Shown here piece by piece: positions 42,387 through 50,299 of a stretch of 64,000 bases of DNA. Source of the stretch: JADJPO01 sp963825645 (GTDB lineage: Bacteria > Actinomycetota > Actinomycetes > Actinomycetales > Kineosporiaceae). Both the position numbers and the translations under genes were made by a program. The stretch lies in assembly GCA_963825645.1 (NCBI GenBank), contig CAWGTT010000001.1:434001-498000 (forward strand), written 5' to 3'. How positions within the stretch are numbered: position 1 is the stretch's first letter; each line of letters opens with the position of its first letter. Below the pieces are notes generated by a model, which saw nothing but the letters and a program-made list of their open reading frames with translations, ran no database searches and had not been told where the DNA came from.

Positions 42387-43231
42387 TCAGGTTGCTTCCC
42401 GGGACCGACCGCAAGGCCGAGCATCGGCTGCTGGAGTCGGTGCGCTACGAGGTGATCCCGACGTCTAGCATCGAGGAGAAGGTGCTGGCCAGCGTGCCGA
42501 GGCTGGTGACCATGACGGTCACCGCCTCCCCGATCAAAGGGCTGGAGCCCACTCTGGACCTGGCCGAGCGGCTGGCGGGCCACGGCTACACGGTGGTGCC
42601 CCACATCACTGCGAGGCTGCTGCGCGGTGAGGGGCACCTGGCGGAGGTGGTGGCGCGGCTGCAGGAGGCCAGGATCAGCGAGGTGTTCATGCCGGCCGGG
42701 GACGCCGACCCGCCGGCCGGCGCGTGGACCGCTGCACTGCCCGCGCTGGAGGCGATGACCCGGCTCGGCCGGCCCATCCGGGAGATCGGCATCACCGGGT
42801 ACCCGGAGAGCCACCCGACGATCGACGACGACGTCACCGTTCAGGCCATGTGGGACAAGCGGTCCCACGGCACGCTGATCGTCTCCAACCTCTGTTTCGA
42901 CCCCCACCAGATCTCCACCTGGGTGAAGCGGGTGCGCAGGCGTGGCGTGGACCTGCCGATCAAGATCGGGATTGCCGGCCCGGTGGAGAAGGCCAAGCTG
43001 CTCACCATGGCCTCGAAGGTCGGGGTGGGCGAGTCCACCCGTTTCCTGACCCGGCACGCCGGCTGGTTCGCCCGGCTCGCCACGCCGGGCTACTCCCCAG
43101 AACGACTGCTGGCCAAGGTCGCCACATCGGTCGGTGATCCCTACTACGGCGTGGCCGGCCTGCACATGTTCACCTTCAACCAGGTCGCCGAGACCGAGGC
43201 CTGGCGGCAGCGACTGCTGGCCGAGCTCTGA
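42383..43231 (+). CDS. Methylenetetrahydrofolate reductase (MetF-like)
   Basis: The 282-residue protein keeps the MTHFR barrel: YEVIPT at residues 22-27 stands where MetF has FEFFPP, then LVTMTVTASP, GYTVVPHIT, FMPAGD, EIGITGYPESHP, SNLCFDPHQISTWV and IKIGIAGPV. It is coupled to betA and near the corrinoid/THF methyltransferases, so the expected role is oxidation of 5-methyl-THF from betaine demethylation to 5,10-methylene-THF. That direction is inference. It differs enough from housekeeping MetF to suggest a dedicated catabolic paralogue. Confidence 0.75.
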   Translation: MIRLLPGTDRKAEHRLLESVRYEVIPTSSIEEKVLASVPRLVTMTVTASPIKGLEPTLDLAERLAGHGYTVVPHITARLLRGEGHLAEVVARLQEARISEVFMPAGDADPPAGAWTAALPALEAMTRLGRPIREIGITGYPESHPTIDDDVTVQAMWDKRSHGTLIVSNLCFDPHQISTWVKRVRRRGVDLPIKIGIAGPVEKAKLLTMASKVGVGESTRFLTRHAGWFARLATPGYSPERLLAKVATSVGDPYYGVAGLHMFTFNQVAETEAWRQRLLAEL

Positions 43232-43272
43232 GCTTGCCGTTCACCCTCTGAGCGCGCCGGCCAGGTGGCTGC

Positions 43273-43278
43273 CAGACT
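43273..43278 (+). promoter_or_regulatory. Leaderless-type -10 box (CAGACT) of the GNAT gene
   Basis: CAGACT ends 6 bases before GTG 43285. Confidence 0.45.
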
Positions 43279-43284
43279 GGTTGC

Positions 43285-43830
43285 GTGCAACCGGCCGTAC
43301 GCCGCGCGCGTCCCGACGACGTCGAGGCGATCGCCCGCGTGCACGTCGATGCATGGCGGGCGGCGTACCGCGCGATGTTGTCGCAGGCCTTCCTCGACGA
43401 CCTCGACGTGGCCGAGCGGGTCCACATGTGGCGTGGCGTGCTCGACGGGGACGACCTGCAACGCCCACTGGTCGCCGAGGTCGACGGGAACCTGACGGGC
43501 TTCGCCGCCATCGGTCCGTGTCGTCCCGGGGACGGCGACGAGTGCACCGGGGAGGTGTACGCGATCAACATCGCGGCCGCGGCATGGGGCCGAGGTGTAG
43601 GCCATGCCCTGTTCGCGGCGGCGATCGACCTGTTGCGCGAGCGGGGCTTCAGCGTTGCCGTGCTGTGGGTGGCGCGGGACAACCACCGGGCCCGCAGGTT
43701 CTACGAGCGGCACGGCTGGGCGGAGGACGGCGAGCACCGGGTCGATCGGATCGGTGGTGTCGACCTCCCTGTGGTGCGCTACCGGGTAGGGCTCGCCGCC
43801 GACACCGGCACCGGCACCGCGGCCATCTAG
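43285..43830 (+). CDS. GNAT family N-acetyltransferase
   Basis: The 181-residue protein starts VRRARPDDVEAIARVHVDAWRAAY and has the acetyl-CoA pyrophosphate loop AWGRGVGHALFAAAI and the end motif VARDNHRARRFYERHGW. It should acetylate a small-molecule or protein amine. It lies inside the betaine region but shows no functional link. Confidence 0.87.
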   Translation: MQPAVRRARPDDVEAIARVHVDAWRAAYRAMLSQAFLDDLDVAERVHMWRGVLDGDDLQRPLVAEVDGNLTGFAAIGPCRPGDGDECTGEVYAINIAAAAWGRGVGHALFAAAIDLLRERGFSVAVLWVARDNHRARRFYERHGWAEDGEHRVDRIGGVDLPVVRYRVGLAADTGTGTAAI

Positions 43831-43852
43831 GACCGGGCCGGCCGGCGACATG

Positions 43853-44242
43853 TCACTCCTGCTGCCGTGGCGCGCTGCGGTACGGCGTTCGCCACTCGGG
43901 CGCGGGGTCGCCGCCCTCCTCCAGCCAGTGCTCGACGGCTTCAGTGATCCGGCCGTCGTCCACGATGTAGAACCCGGCGCACCAGAAGGTGTGGCCGCCC
44001 TGGACGACCCGAACCCGGGCGGCCACGCGTCCGCCGGCAGCGATCACCTCGACCACCTCCAGATGCCAGCCCTCGGGGTAGTCGCGGTTCATCGCCAGGA
44101 ATGACGCACCCTCGAACATCTCACCGGTCGCGGGGAAGCGGATGCTTACCGACGGCGCGAGGTACCGGGCCGCCCGGTCCCAGTCGCGAGCCTGCATCGA
44201 CACGTAGAACGACCGCACGACGTCCCCTGGGCTCAGCACCAT
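43853..44242 (-). CDS. NTF2-like (SnoaL-type) protein
   Basis: The 129-residue protein has the cone-shaped NTF2-like pattern: VVRSFYVSMQARDWDRAARYLAPSVSIRFP, EGASFLAMNRDYPEGW, FWCAGFYIVDDGRITEAVEHW. Such proteins are small-ligand binders or isomerases; no function can be assigned. ATG 44242 starts it. Confidence 0.8.
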   Translation of the reverse strand: MVLSPGDVVRSFYVSMQARDWDRAARYLAPSVSIRFPATGEMFEGASFLAMNRDYPEGWHLEVVEVIAAGGRVAARVRVVQGGHTFWCAGFYIVDDGRITEAVEHWLEEGGDPAPEWRTPYRSAPRQQE

Positions 44243-44293
44243 CCAGATGTTGTATCAGGCCAGACGTCGTCTCCGGCCAGACGTCGTCTCCGG
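44243..44293. repeat. Three tandem 17-bp units between divergent genes
   Basis: CCAGATGTTGTATCAGG, then two identical CCAGACGTCGTCTCCGG units lie head to tail (44243-44259, 44260-44276, 44277-44293). The first differs at positions 6, 9, 12 and 15 only. AGACGTCGTCT is near-palindromic, so the units could be repeated operator sites. Confidence 0.8.
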
Positions 44294-44349
44294 TTCGTCG
44301 GGCCCGATGTGCTGCGTCGGGGTCAGCACGCACCGGCCCAGGAGGGTGC

Positions 44350-44355
44350 CAGACT
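44350..44355 (+). promoter_or_regulatory. Leaderless-type -10 box (CAGACT) of the pentapeptide gene
   Basis: CAGACT ends 6 bases before GTG 44362, identical in box and spacing to the GNAT gene promoter. Confidence 0.45.
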
Positions 44356-44361
44356 CGCCGG

Positions 44362-45174
44362 GTGAGCATCGAGGAGGCCGAGGCCCTGCCGCTGGCGGCC
44401 GACTGCCCCCGGTGCCGTGGGTTGTGCTGCATCGGCCCAGCCTTCGCCGCCTCGGCCGACTTCGGGCACACCAAACCGGCCGCAACGCGCTGCCACCATC
44501 TCGCTCCCGACGCGCGCTGCACGATCCACGCCGACCTGCGCGGGCGCGGCTACGCCGGCTGCGCCTCGTACGACTGCCTCGGTGCCGGACAGCATGCCGT
44601 CGCCCTCCTGGACGCGGCGGCCGGCCCGGACGACGCCGTCCAGGGCGACCTCCTGGCCGCCTTCGAGGTGCTGCGTCCGCTGCACGAGCTGGTCTTCTAC
44701 CTGGCCGATCTGGCGGCCGTGGACGACGACCCGCGGCTCGGTCGGGCCCGTGACCGGATCGTGGCGCTGGCCTCACCGGACCCGGTCGACGCCGCGGTTG
44801 ACCTGGCGGCGGTCGACCCGGGCGCCGTCCACGCCGAGATGACGCCGCTGCTGCGGGCGGCCAGCCAGCGGGTCCGGCGGGCCTCGGGGTGGCCGTCGCG
44901 CGACCGCAGCGGTGCGGACCTGGCCGGTGCCGACCTGCGTGGGGCCGACCTTCGGGCGACCTGCCTGCGCGGCGCCGTCCTGATCGGTGCCGACCTGCGC
45001 CGCGCCGATCTGCGCGCGGCCGACCTGATCGGGGCCGACCTACGTGGATCCGACCTGCGCGGAGCCAACCTCGCGACCGCCCTCTTCGTGACTCCGATGC
45101 AGGTCGGCTCGGCCCGTGGCGACCCGACGACCCGGCTGCCGTCGAGGCTGCGCCGTCCCAGGCACTGGCGGTGA
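44362..45174 (+). CDS. Cys-rich N-terminus plus pentapeptide repeat protein
   Basis: The 270-residue protein begins with a Cys/His-rich region (DCPRCRGLCC, TRCHHL, RCTIH, ASYDCLG) that could bind metal. From about residue 190 pentapeptide repeats A(D/N)LxG follow (SGADLAGADLRGADL and onward), forming a right-handed beta helix. It ends with RGDPTTRLPSRLRRPRHW, as in relatives. Function unknown. The last 135 bases overlap the convergent DUF1638 frame. Confidence 0.8.
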   Translation: MSIEEAEALPLAADCPRCRGLCCIGPAFAASADFGHTKPAATRCHHLAPDARCTIHADLRGRGYAGCASYDCLGAGQHAVALLDAAAGPDDAVQGDLLAAFEVLRPLHELVFYLADLAAVDDDPRLGRARDRIVALASPDPVDAAVDLAAVDPGAVHAEMTPLLRAASQRVRRASGWPSRDRSGADLAGADLRGADLRATCLRGAVLIGADLRRADLRAADLIGADLRGSDLRGANLATALFVTPMQVGSARGDPTTRLPSRLRRPRHWR

Positions 45175-45846
45175 TGGGCGGCCACGACTCGGTCCGAGCA
45201 ACCGCGCCAGCTCGGCCTCGAGCCCGCTCTCGCCGGTGATCGCGACCTCCAGCGGCAGGTTCAGGAAGGCCGCGGCGTCCTGCGCGGCTGCCCGCAGCTC
45301 AGGGGTCGGGTCCTGGGCCAGCCAGACCACCCGGGTGTAGTGCCGGAAGTAGTCCTCGAGCAGGTCCGGGTGGCGGTCCAGTCCGAGCTCGACGACGACG
45401 CTGCGCCGGAACGAGGCGGCCAGGTAGTCGGTGAGCAGGTAGGTGCCCGGTTCGTCGGCGAGAAGTGCTGCCACCCGGTCTGGACCCGCGAAGACGTCAT
45501 AACAGTGAGTGCCGCGCAGCCTGGCCAGACCGTGCCGCGCGCACACGTCGTCCAGGGCCCCGTAGGTTCCGCAGTCGGCATAGGCGACGGCGACGGTTCG
45601 ATACTGGCTCACGAGCTCACCGGCGAGGCGTTCGACCTCACCGGCGATCTGCTCCGGGTGGTTGTGCAGGAGCGGCGGCAGCGGGAACACGGCGACCGGC
45701 CAGCCCCGAGCTGCACTGATCCGGGCGATCGGCCGCGCGATCGCCCCGCAGGCGATGACCGCCAGCCGGTGGGCCCGCTCAGTGCGGGAAGGCGAGCTGT
45801 TCGACGAAGAGGTCGTTGAAGTCGGTCCGATCGGAGAGCTCGACAT
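45040..45846 (-). CDS. DUF1638 protein of the corrinoid methyltransferase operon
   Basis: The core LAVIACGAIARPI, FPLPPLLHNHPEQI, AYADCGTYGALDDVC, CYDVFAGPD, YLLTDYLAASFRRSVV and YFRHYTRVVWLAQDP match DUF1638, which recurs beside MttB-family methyltransferases and corrinoid proteins in other bacteria. The function is unknown. The start is uncertain: ATG 45846 is the nearest ATG but overlaps the upstream ASKHA gene by 68 bases; a non-standard CTG near 45765 fits the domain boundary. The C-terminal 50 residues are basic, low in complexity, and overlap the opposite-strand pentapeptide gene. Confidence 0.65.
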   Translation of the reverse strand: MSSSPIGPTSTTSSSNSSPSRTERAHRLAVIACGAIARPIARISAARGWPVAVFPLPPLLHNHPEQIAGEVERLAGELVSQYRTVAVAYADCGTYGALDDVCARHGLARLRGTHCYDVFAGPDRVAALLADEPGTYLLTDYLAASFRRSVVVELGLDRHPDLLEDYFRHYTRVVWLAQDPTPELRAAAQDAAAFLNLPLEVAITGESGLEAELARLLGPSRGRPSPPVPGTAQPRRQPGRRVATGRADLHRSHEEGGREVGSAQVGST

Positions 45847-47773
45847 AGCGCACCTCCTCCAGCAGCGTGCGAGCGCCCTCCCGCTCGCGCACCGACAGCA
45901 GCACCATCTTCGCGCCCTCGCCGGCCACGTTGCCGGCACTGACGATCCGCAGTACCGGAACCTTCGGCACCAACCCGATCCGGACCGCGCTCGCCGCCGA
46001 CAGGTACGAGCCGAACGACCCGGCGAGCAACACCTGCTGAACCTGCGAGACGTCGGTGCCGTACTCGTCGATCAGCAGCTTCCAGCCGGTGGCGATCGCC
46101 GCCTTGGCGAACTGGAGCTCCCGCACGTCGCGCTGCGAGAGGTACACCGCGTGGTCGGCGTCGCCGACCTCGCCGCCCCAGTGCAGTACGAAGACCCGCT
46201 CGCCGCCGTCCAGCTCGACCAGCCGGTCGGCCAGGCCCGGCACCCGGTCCTCGGCCTGCCTGACGTCGAGCAGCCGTCCGGAGGAGTCCAGCAGCCCGAC
46301 CGCGACCAGCTCGGCCACGGCGTCGACCAGTCCCGATCCACACAGTCCGACCGGCTCGACGTCCCCGATCACCTGGACGGCCACCGAGTCCGAGGTCAGC
46401 TTGACCACCTCGATGGCGCCGTCCGCGGCCCGCATCCCGCAGCGGATCGAGGCACCCTCGAACGCCGGGCCGGCAGGGGCGGCAGTCGACAGCAGCCTAG
46501 AGGAGTCACCCAGGACGATCTCGCAGTTGGTGCCCACGTCGATGAACAGCCGCAGCCGCTTGTCCCGGTCCATGCCGGAGGCGAGCATGCCCGCGACGAT
46601 GTCACCGCCCACGTAGGCGCCCAGCGAGGGGAACAGGTAGGCCCGAGCCCGTGGGTGCACGAACCGCTCGGTCAACCCGAGCTCGGCGGCCAGCACGCCG
46701 GGGAAGTCCTTGCTGGACATGACGAACGGCGCCACGCCGAGCGGTTCCGGATCGATCCCCAGCACGAGGTGGGCCATCGTCGCGTTGCCGGCCAGGGCCA
46801 CTTCGTAGACCGAGGCCGGATCGACCCCCGCCTCCTGGCAGACCTCTGCGGCGAGCTCGGCCAGGGTGGCCTGGGCGGCCTGACGAAGGCGGCCCAGCGC
46901 CGTCGGGTCGAGCATGGTCGCGCTGATCCGGCTGATCACGTCACCGCCGAAGCTCTGCTGCTTGTTGAGCATCGAGCACACTGCGGCCGGAGTGCCGGTG
47001 GTCAGGTCGAGCAGGGTCGCCACCACGGTGGTGGTGCCGAGGTCGAAGGCGATGCCGTACCGCACCTGGGTCGTGTCGCCGCCCTCGACGTCGATCAGGA
47101 CGTCGTCGACGATCACCGCCGTCACGGCGAAACCGTTTCCCCGCAAAGCCTTCGGCAGGCTCCGGACGGCGTGCAGGTCGGCCTTCGGCTCCAGGTCGTC
47201 GATCGCGTCGAGCAGCCTGTCCAGGTCGCTGCGCTGGTCGACGAGAGTCGGTTCGTCCAGCTCCACGAACCGCTTCTGGACGGCGGGACGCAGGATCACC
47301 TGCCGCCCGACACCGACCGTGGCCGCCTTGGGCCGGGTGAGCAACGGCGGGACCTCCACCTCCATGTCCCGCTGAGCGGTGGCCAAACAGGCAAGCCGCC
47401 AGCCCTGGCGCAGCTGGTCGGGCCCGAAGGCGCGCGGGTCGAGCCGGGCCACGGGCACCTCGCCGCGGACCACCCGCACCTTGCACTTGCGGCAGGTGCC
47501 GTGCCCTCCGCAGGTCGAGTCGATGGCGATGCCGTTCCAGCTGGCCGCGTCGAACACCGTCACCCCGGTGGGTACGCGGACCTCGCGCTCCTGGCCCCCG
47601 CCGCGTGCACCGGCCGCGTCGATCGGGGTGAAGCGGATCCGCGCCCGCTCCGGTTCCCCCGGGGCGTGCTCAGCCGGCGACCCCGCGGCATGCGTGGCGT
47701 GCTCGGCGAGAAGTCCCTCGCGCAGGTAGGTGTCGCGGTCGGCGTCGCGCGCGAGGTCGGCCGGCTCGCTCAC
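45779..47773 (-). CDS. 2Fe-2S/ASKHA corrinoid reductive activase (RACo-like, DUF4445)
   Basis: The 664-residue protein has an N-terminal plant-type ferredoxin domain with Cys88, Cys94, Cys97 and Cys129 (CGGHGTCRKC and LACLA) for one 2Fe-2S cluster, a linker, and a large ASKHA ATPase domain (AFDLGTTTVVATLLDL, VGGDIVAGMLASGM, DVGTNCEIVLG, AGSFGSYLSA). This is the architecture of RACo-type activators, which use ATP binding and one electron to return Co(II) corrinoid to Co(I). GTG 47773 overlaps the stop of the upstream methyltransferase by four bases. It is fourth in the iclR-led operon. Confidence 0.85.
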   Translation of the reverse strand: MSEPADLARDADRDTYLREGLLAEHATHAAGSPAEHAPGEPERARIRFTPIDAAGARGGGQEREVRVPTGVTVFDAASWNGIAIDSTCGGHGTCRKCKVRVVRGEVPVARLDPRAFGPDQLRQGWRLACLATAQRDMEVEVPPLLTRPKAATVGVGRQVILRPAVQKRFVELDEPTLVDQRSDLDRLLDAIDDLEPKADLHAVRSLPKALRGNGFAVTAVIVDDVLIDVEGGDTTQVRYGIAFDLGTTTVVATLLDLTTGTPAAVCSMLNKQQSFGGDVISRISATMLDPTALGRLRQAAQATLAELAAEVCQEAGVDPASVYEVALAGNATMAHLVLGIDPEPLGVAPFVMSSKDFPGVLAAELGLTERFVHPRARAYLFPSLGAYVGGDIVAGMLASGMDRDKRLRLFIDVGTNCEIVLGDSSRLLSTAAPAGPAFEGASIRCGMRAADGAIEVVKLTSDSVAVQVIGDVEPVGLCGSGLVDAVAELVAVGLLDSSGRLLDVRQAEDRVPGLADRLVELDGGERVFVLHWGGEVGDADHAVYLSQRDVRELQFAKAAIATGWKLLIDEYGTDVSQVQQVLLAGSFGSYLSAASAVRIGLVPKVPVLRIVSAGNVAGEGAKMVLLSVREREGARTLLEEVRYVELSDRTDFNDLFVEQLAFPH

Positions 47774-48666
47774 GGTCGGGAGGTCGAGGCTGCCGCCGCC
47801 TCCGCGGCCTTCTGCTGGGCCTGCTTGGCCCGGAAGGCGGCGATCCAGCTCGCGCCCCACTCGTCGTTGCCCATCATCAGATCGGCCGCCTTCACGGCGT
47901 CCACCATCTGCGGCGTCCGGCAGTCCATGATCGCGCTGGTCAGGCCGCTGTGGATGGCCATCGGCAGGAAGGCCGCGCCGAGCGCGTGCCGACCGGGCAT
48001 CCCGAAGGAGACGTTTCCTGCGCCCACCGTCATGTTCAGGTCGAGCTCGTCGCGGATCAGCGAGATCGCCTGCATGGTCCACAGACCGTAATGGTGGTTC
48101 GCCCCGACCGGCATCGCCAGCGGGTCGATGACGATGTCCTCGATCGGGATGCCGAACTCCGTCGTAGCGACCTCGACGATCTTGCGGGCGATCTCCAGCC
48201 GCTTCGCGGGGTCCTCGGGGATCGCGTCCTCCTCGTTGGGCAAGGCGATCACCGCTGCTCCGTACTTCTTGACCAGCGGCAGGATCGACTCCAGCCGCTC
48301 GTCCTCACCGGTCACTGAGTTCACCAGTGCCTTGCCCTGGTAGGCGGCCAGACCGGCGTCCAGGGCCTCGACGACCGAGGAGTCGATGCACAGCGGCAGG
48401 TCGGTCAACGACTGCACCAGCTTCACCGCATCCGAGAGCAGCTGCGCCTCATCGGCCAGCGGGACGCCCATGTTGACGTCGAGCATCATGGCGCCACCGG
48501 CGACCTGGGCATGGGTGTCCTCGATCACCCGGGTCAGGTCGCCGCCGCGCAGCTCCTCCTGGAACTTCGGGCGTCCGGTCGGGTTGATCCGTTCGCCGAT
48601 GATGCAGAACGGCTGGTCGGAGCCGAGGACGACCTCGCGGCTGGCAGAGCGGAGCACAGTGTGCAT
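47770..48666 (-). CDS. Methyltetrahydrofolate:corrinoid methyltransferase (MtgA-type)
   Basis: The 298-residue protein has the pterin-binding TIM-barrel pattern: FCIIGERINPTGRPKF, MMLDVNMGVP, LCIDSSVVEAL, LVNSVTGEDE, VIDPLAMPVG and VGAGNVSFGMPGRHAL. It moves a methyl group between a corrinoid protein and THF. In this operon it most likely accepts the betaine methyl from the corrinoid protein onto THF. It is 54 bases after the corrinoid gene and overlaps the ASKHA start. Confidence 0.85.
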   Translation of the reverse strand: MHTVLRSASREVVLGSDQPFCIIGERINPTGRPKFQEELRGGDLTRVIEDTHAQVAGGAMMLDVNMGVPLADEAQLLSDAVKLVQSLTDLPLCIDSSVVEALDAGLAAYQGKALVNSVTGEDERLESILPLVKKYGAAVIALPNEEDAIPEDPAKRLEIARKIVEVATTEFGIPIEDIVIDPLAMPVGANHHYGLWTMQAISLIRDELDLNMTVGAGNVSFGMPGRHALGAAFLPMAIHSGLTSAIMDCRTPQMVDAVKAADLMMGNDEWGASWIAAFRAKQAQQKAAEAAAASTSRP

Positions 48667-48720
48667 GAGCTGTCCCTTCGAATCCCCGTCGTCGAATCCC
48701 CGTCGTCGTGTCCGGTTCGG

Positions 48721-49398
48721 TCAGACCGCGATCGCTGCGCGGCGTCGTTGGATCAGGTCCTTGGCGCGGCGCACCGCGGTCGAGGCGTCGGCGGCATACC
48801 CGTCCGCACCGACGGCATCGGCGTACTCCTGGGTGACCGGGGCGCCCCCGACCATGACGATCACCTCGTCGCGCAGGCCGGCCTTCTGCAAAGCGTTGAT
48901 GTTCGCCTTGAACATGGGCATCGTCGTGGTGAGGAAGGCCGACATCCCGACGATGTCCGGCTTGTGCTCCTCGATCGCCGCGATGAACTTCTCCGGTGCC
49001 ACCTGCACACCCAGGTCGATCACGTAGAACCCGGCGCCCTCCAGCATGATGTTGACCAGGTTCTTGCCGATGTCGTGGACGTCGCCCTTCACCGTGCCCA
49101 TCACGAACGTGCCGACGGTTTCGGCACCCGTCTCGGCCAGCAGCGGGCGCAGCAGGTCCAGCGCGCCACTCATCGCCTTTCCGGCGATGAGCATCTCGGG
49201 CACGAAGAAGTCGCCGCGCTCGAAGCGCGCCCCGACCTCCTCCAGCGAGGGGATGAGCGCCTCGAAGAGCAGCGTGTCGGGGGCGACCCCGTCGTCCAGG
49301 CCCTGCTGGGTGAGCTCGAGCACCCGCATCTTGTTGCCCACGAGAGTCTCGTCGTACAGCTCCTTGAGCAGGTCCGAGTTGCCGCCGGTGTTGCTCAT
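48721..49398 (-). CDS. Corrinoid-binding methyl carrier protein (MtgC/MttC type)
   Basis: The 225-residue protein has an N-terminal helical cap (LLKELYDETLVGNKMRVLELTQQGL, VPEMLIAGKAMSGALDLLRP) and a B12 domain with DVHDIGKN, where His108 replaces the lower cobalt ligand. GMSAFLTTTMP and VGGAPVT follow. It shuttles the methyl group between the MttB-family enzyme and the THF methyltransferase. ATG 49398 overlaps the iclR stop (ATGA), with AGGTAGG upstream. Confidence 0.9.
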   Translation of the reverse strand: MSNTGGNSDLLKELYDETLVGNKMRVLELTQQGLDDGVAPDTLLFEALIPSLEEVGARFERGDFFVPEMLIAGKAMSGALDLLRPLLAETGAETVGTFVMGTVKGDVHDIGKNLVNIMLEGAGFYVIDLGVQVAPEKFIAAIEEHKPDIVGMSAFLTTTMPMFKANINALQKAGLRDEVIVMVGGAPVTQEYADAVGADGYAADASTAVRRAKDLIQRRRAAIAV

Positions 49399-50153
49399 GC
49401 CGCACCTACCTTTCGAGAGAACCCGAGTTGGGTTGACGTTGCAGCCGCCTGGACGGCGACCAGCTGGCCGAGGGAACGCAGGCGTTCCCGAGTGATTCGG
49501 GCCGTCGGGCCGGAGACCGACAGCGCGCCGACCACCGAGCCCCCGGGACCGCGTACCGGGGCGGCGACGGCGGCCAGGCCGACCTCGAGCTCCTCCCAGG
49601 TCGCCGCCCAGCCGCGGCGGCGCACCTCGGCGAGCTCGGTCTGCAGTCCGGCCGTCGTGGTGATCGTGGCGGAGGTGCGGGCCTCGAGGTGGGGCTCCGC
49701 GGGCACCAGCTGGCCGAAGGCCAGGAACACCTTGCCCTGGGCGGAGCAGTGCGGCGGCACCTCGCTGCCGACCCAGTTCGTCGCGCCGAGCAGATAGCGG
49801 CCGTCGGCCTGCGAGACCTGGACGACGTCGCGGCCACGCGGGATGGCGAAGGTCGCCGTCTCGCCGCTCTCCTCGGCGAGCCGCTCCAGCACCGGTTGCA
49901 CCAGCTCGGCCAGGTCGTGGACAGTGCTCTGCCGTGCCGCGTAGACCGCGAACAGGGCGCCCGGGCGGTAGCTGCCGCCACGGTCCCGCTGGACCAGGCG
50001 GTTGCGCTCGAGGGCGTGGAGCAGGCGCGAGGTCGTCGACTTGGCCAGCCCCAGCTCCTCGACGAGTGAGGTGAAGGTCCGTGGCTCGGGGGCGGAGACG
50101 ACCAGGTCGAGCAGGGAGGCCGCGCGGTCCACGGCCTGGCTGCCCGCGGTCAC
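49395..50153 (-). CDS. IclR family regulator of the corrinoid operon
   Basis: The 252-residue regulator has an N-terminal winged helix (AVDRAASLLDLV, LAKSTTSRLLHALERNRLV) and a C-terminal ligand domain (GWAATWEELEVGLAAVAAPV). It is the first gene of the methyl-transfer operon and diverges from the MttB-family gene, so it probably controls both and senses betaine or a product. A 17-bp palindrome overlaps its promoter. GTG 50153 is the start. Confidence 0.87.
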   Translation of the reverse strand: MTAGSQAVDRAASLLDLVVSAPEPRTFTSLVEELGLAKSTTSRLLHALERNRLVQRDRGGSYRPGALFAVYAARQSTVHDLAELVQPVLERLAEESGETATFAIPRGRDVVQVSQADGRYLLGATNWVGSEVPPHCSAQGKVFLAFGQLVPAEPHLEARTSATITTTAGLQTELAEVRRRGWAATWEELEVGLAAVAAPVRGPGGSVVGALSVSGPTARITRERLRSLGQLVAVQAAATSTQLGFSRKVGAA

Positions 50154-50157
50154 GAGT

Positions 50158-50174
50158 GTTCCATATCATGGAAC
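50158..50174. promoter_or_regulatory. Palindrome GTTCCATATCATGGAAC, probable IclR operator
   Basis: A 17-bp dyad (GTTCCAT/ATGGAAC, 3-base centre) lies in the divergent spacer of iclR and the MttB-family gene. It begins 5 bases from the iclR GTG. A possible -10, TAAGAT (50196-50201), for the MttB gene lies 21 bases on, so binding could block both promoters. TGGAAC half-sites recur at 61675-61691. Confidence 0.6.
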
Positions 50175-50299
50175 CTGGGTTTCATGACATGAGCGTAAGA
50201 TCGGCGCTCGCCAGGGGTCAAGCACTTCTCGCGGGCCGGGCCGCGGGGGAGGCTTGGCATCGCGAGGGATCGGACGCCAGACCTGTCACGGGAGGACAC

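Noticed and set aside
45662..48091. About 800-codon frame opposite the ASKHA activase
   Set aside because: It is a shadow frame of low-complexity composition, while the minus strand has 2Fe-2S and ASKHA motifs.
50175..50299. Cobalamin riboswitch in the leader of the MttB-family gene
   Set aside because: The leader after the possible -10 is about 90 bases and no B12-box-like segment was found.
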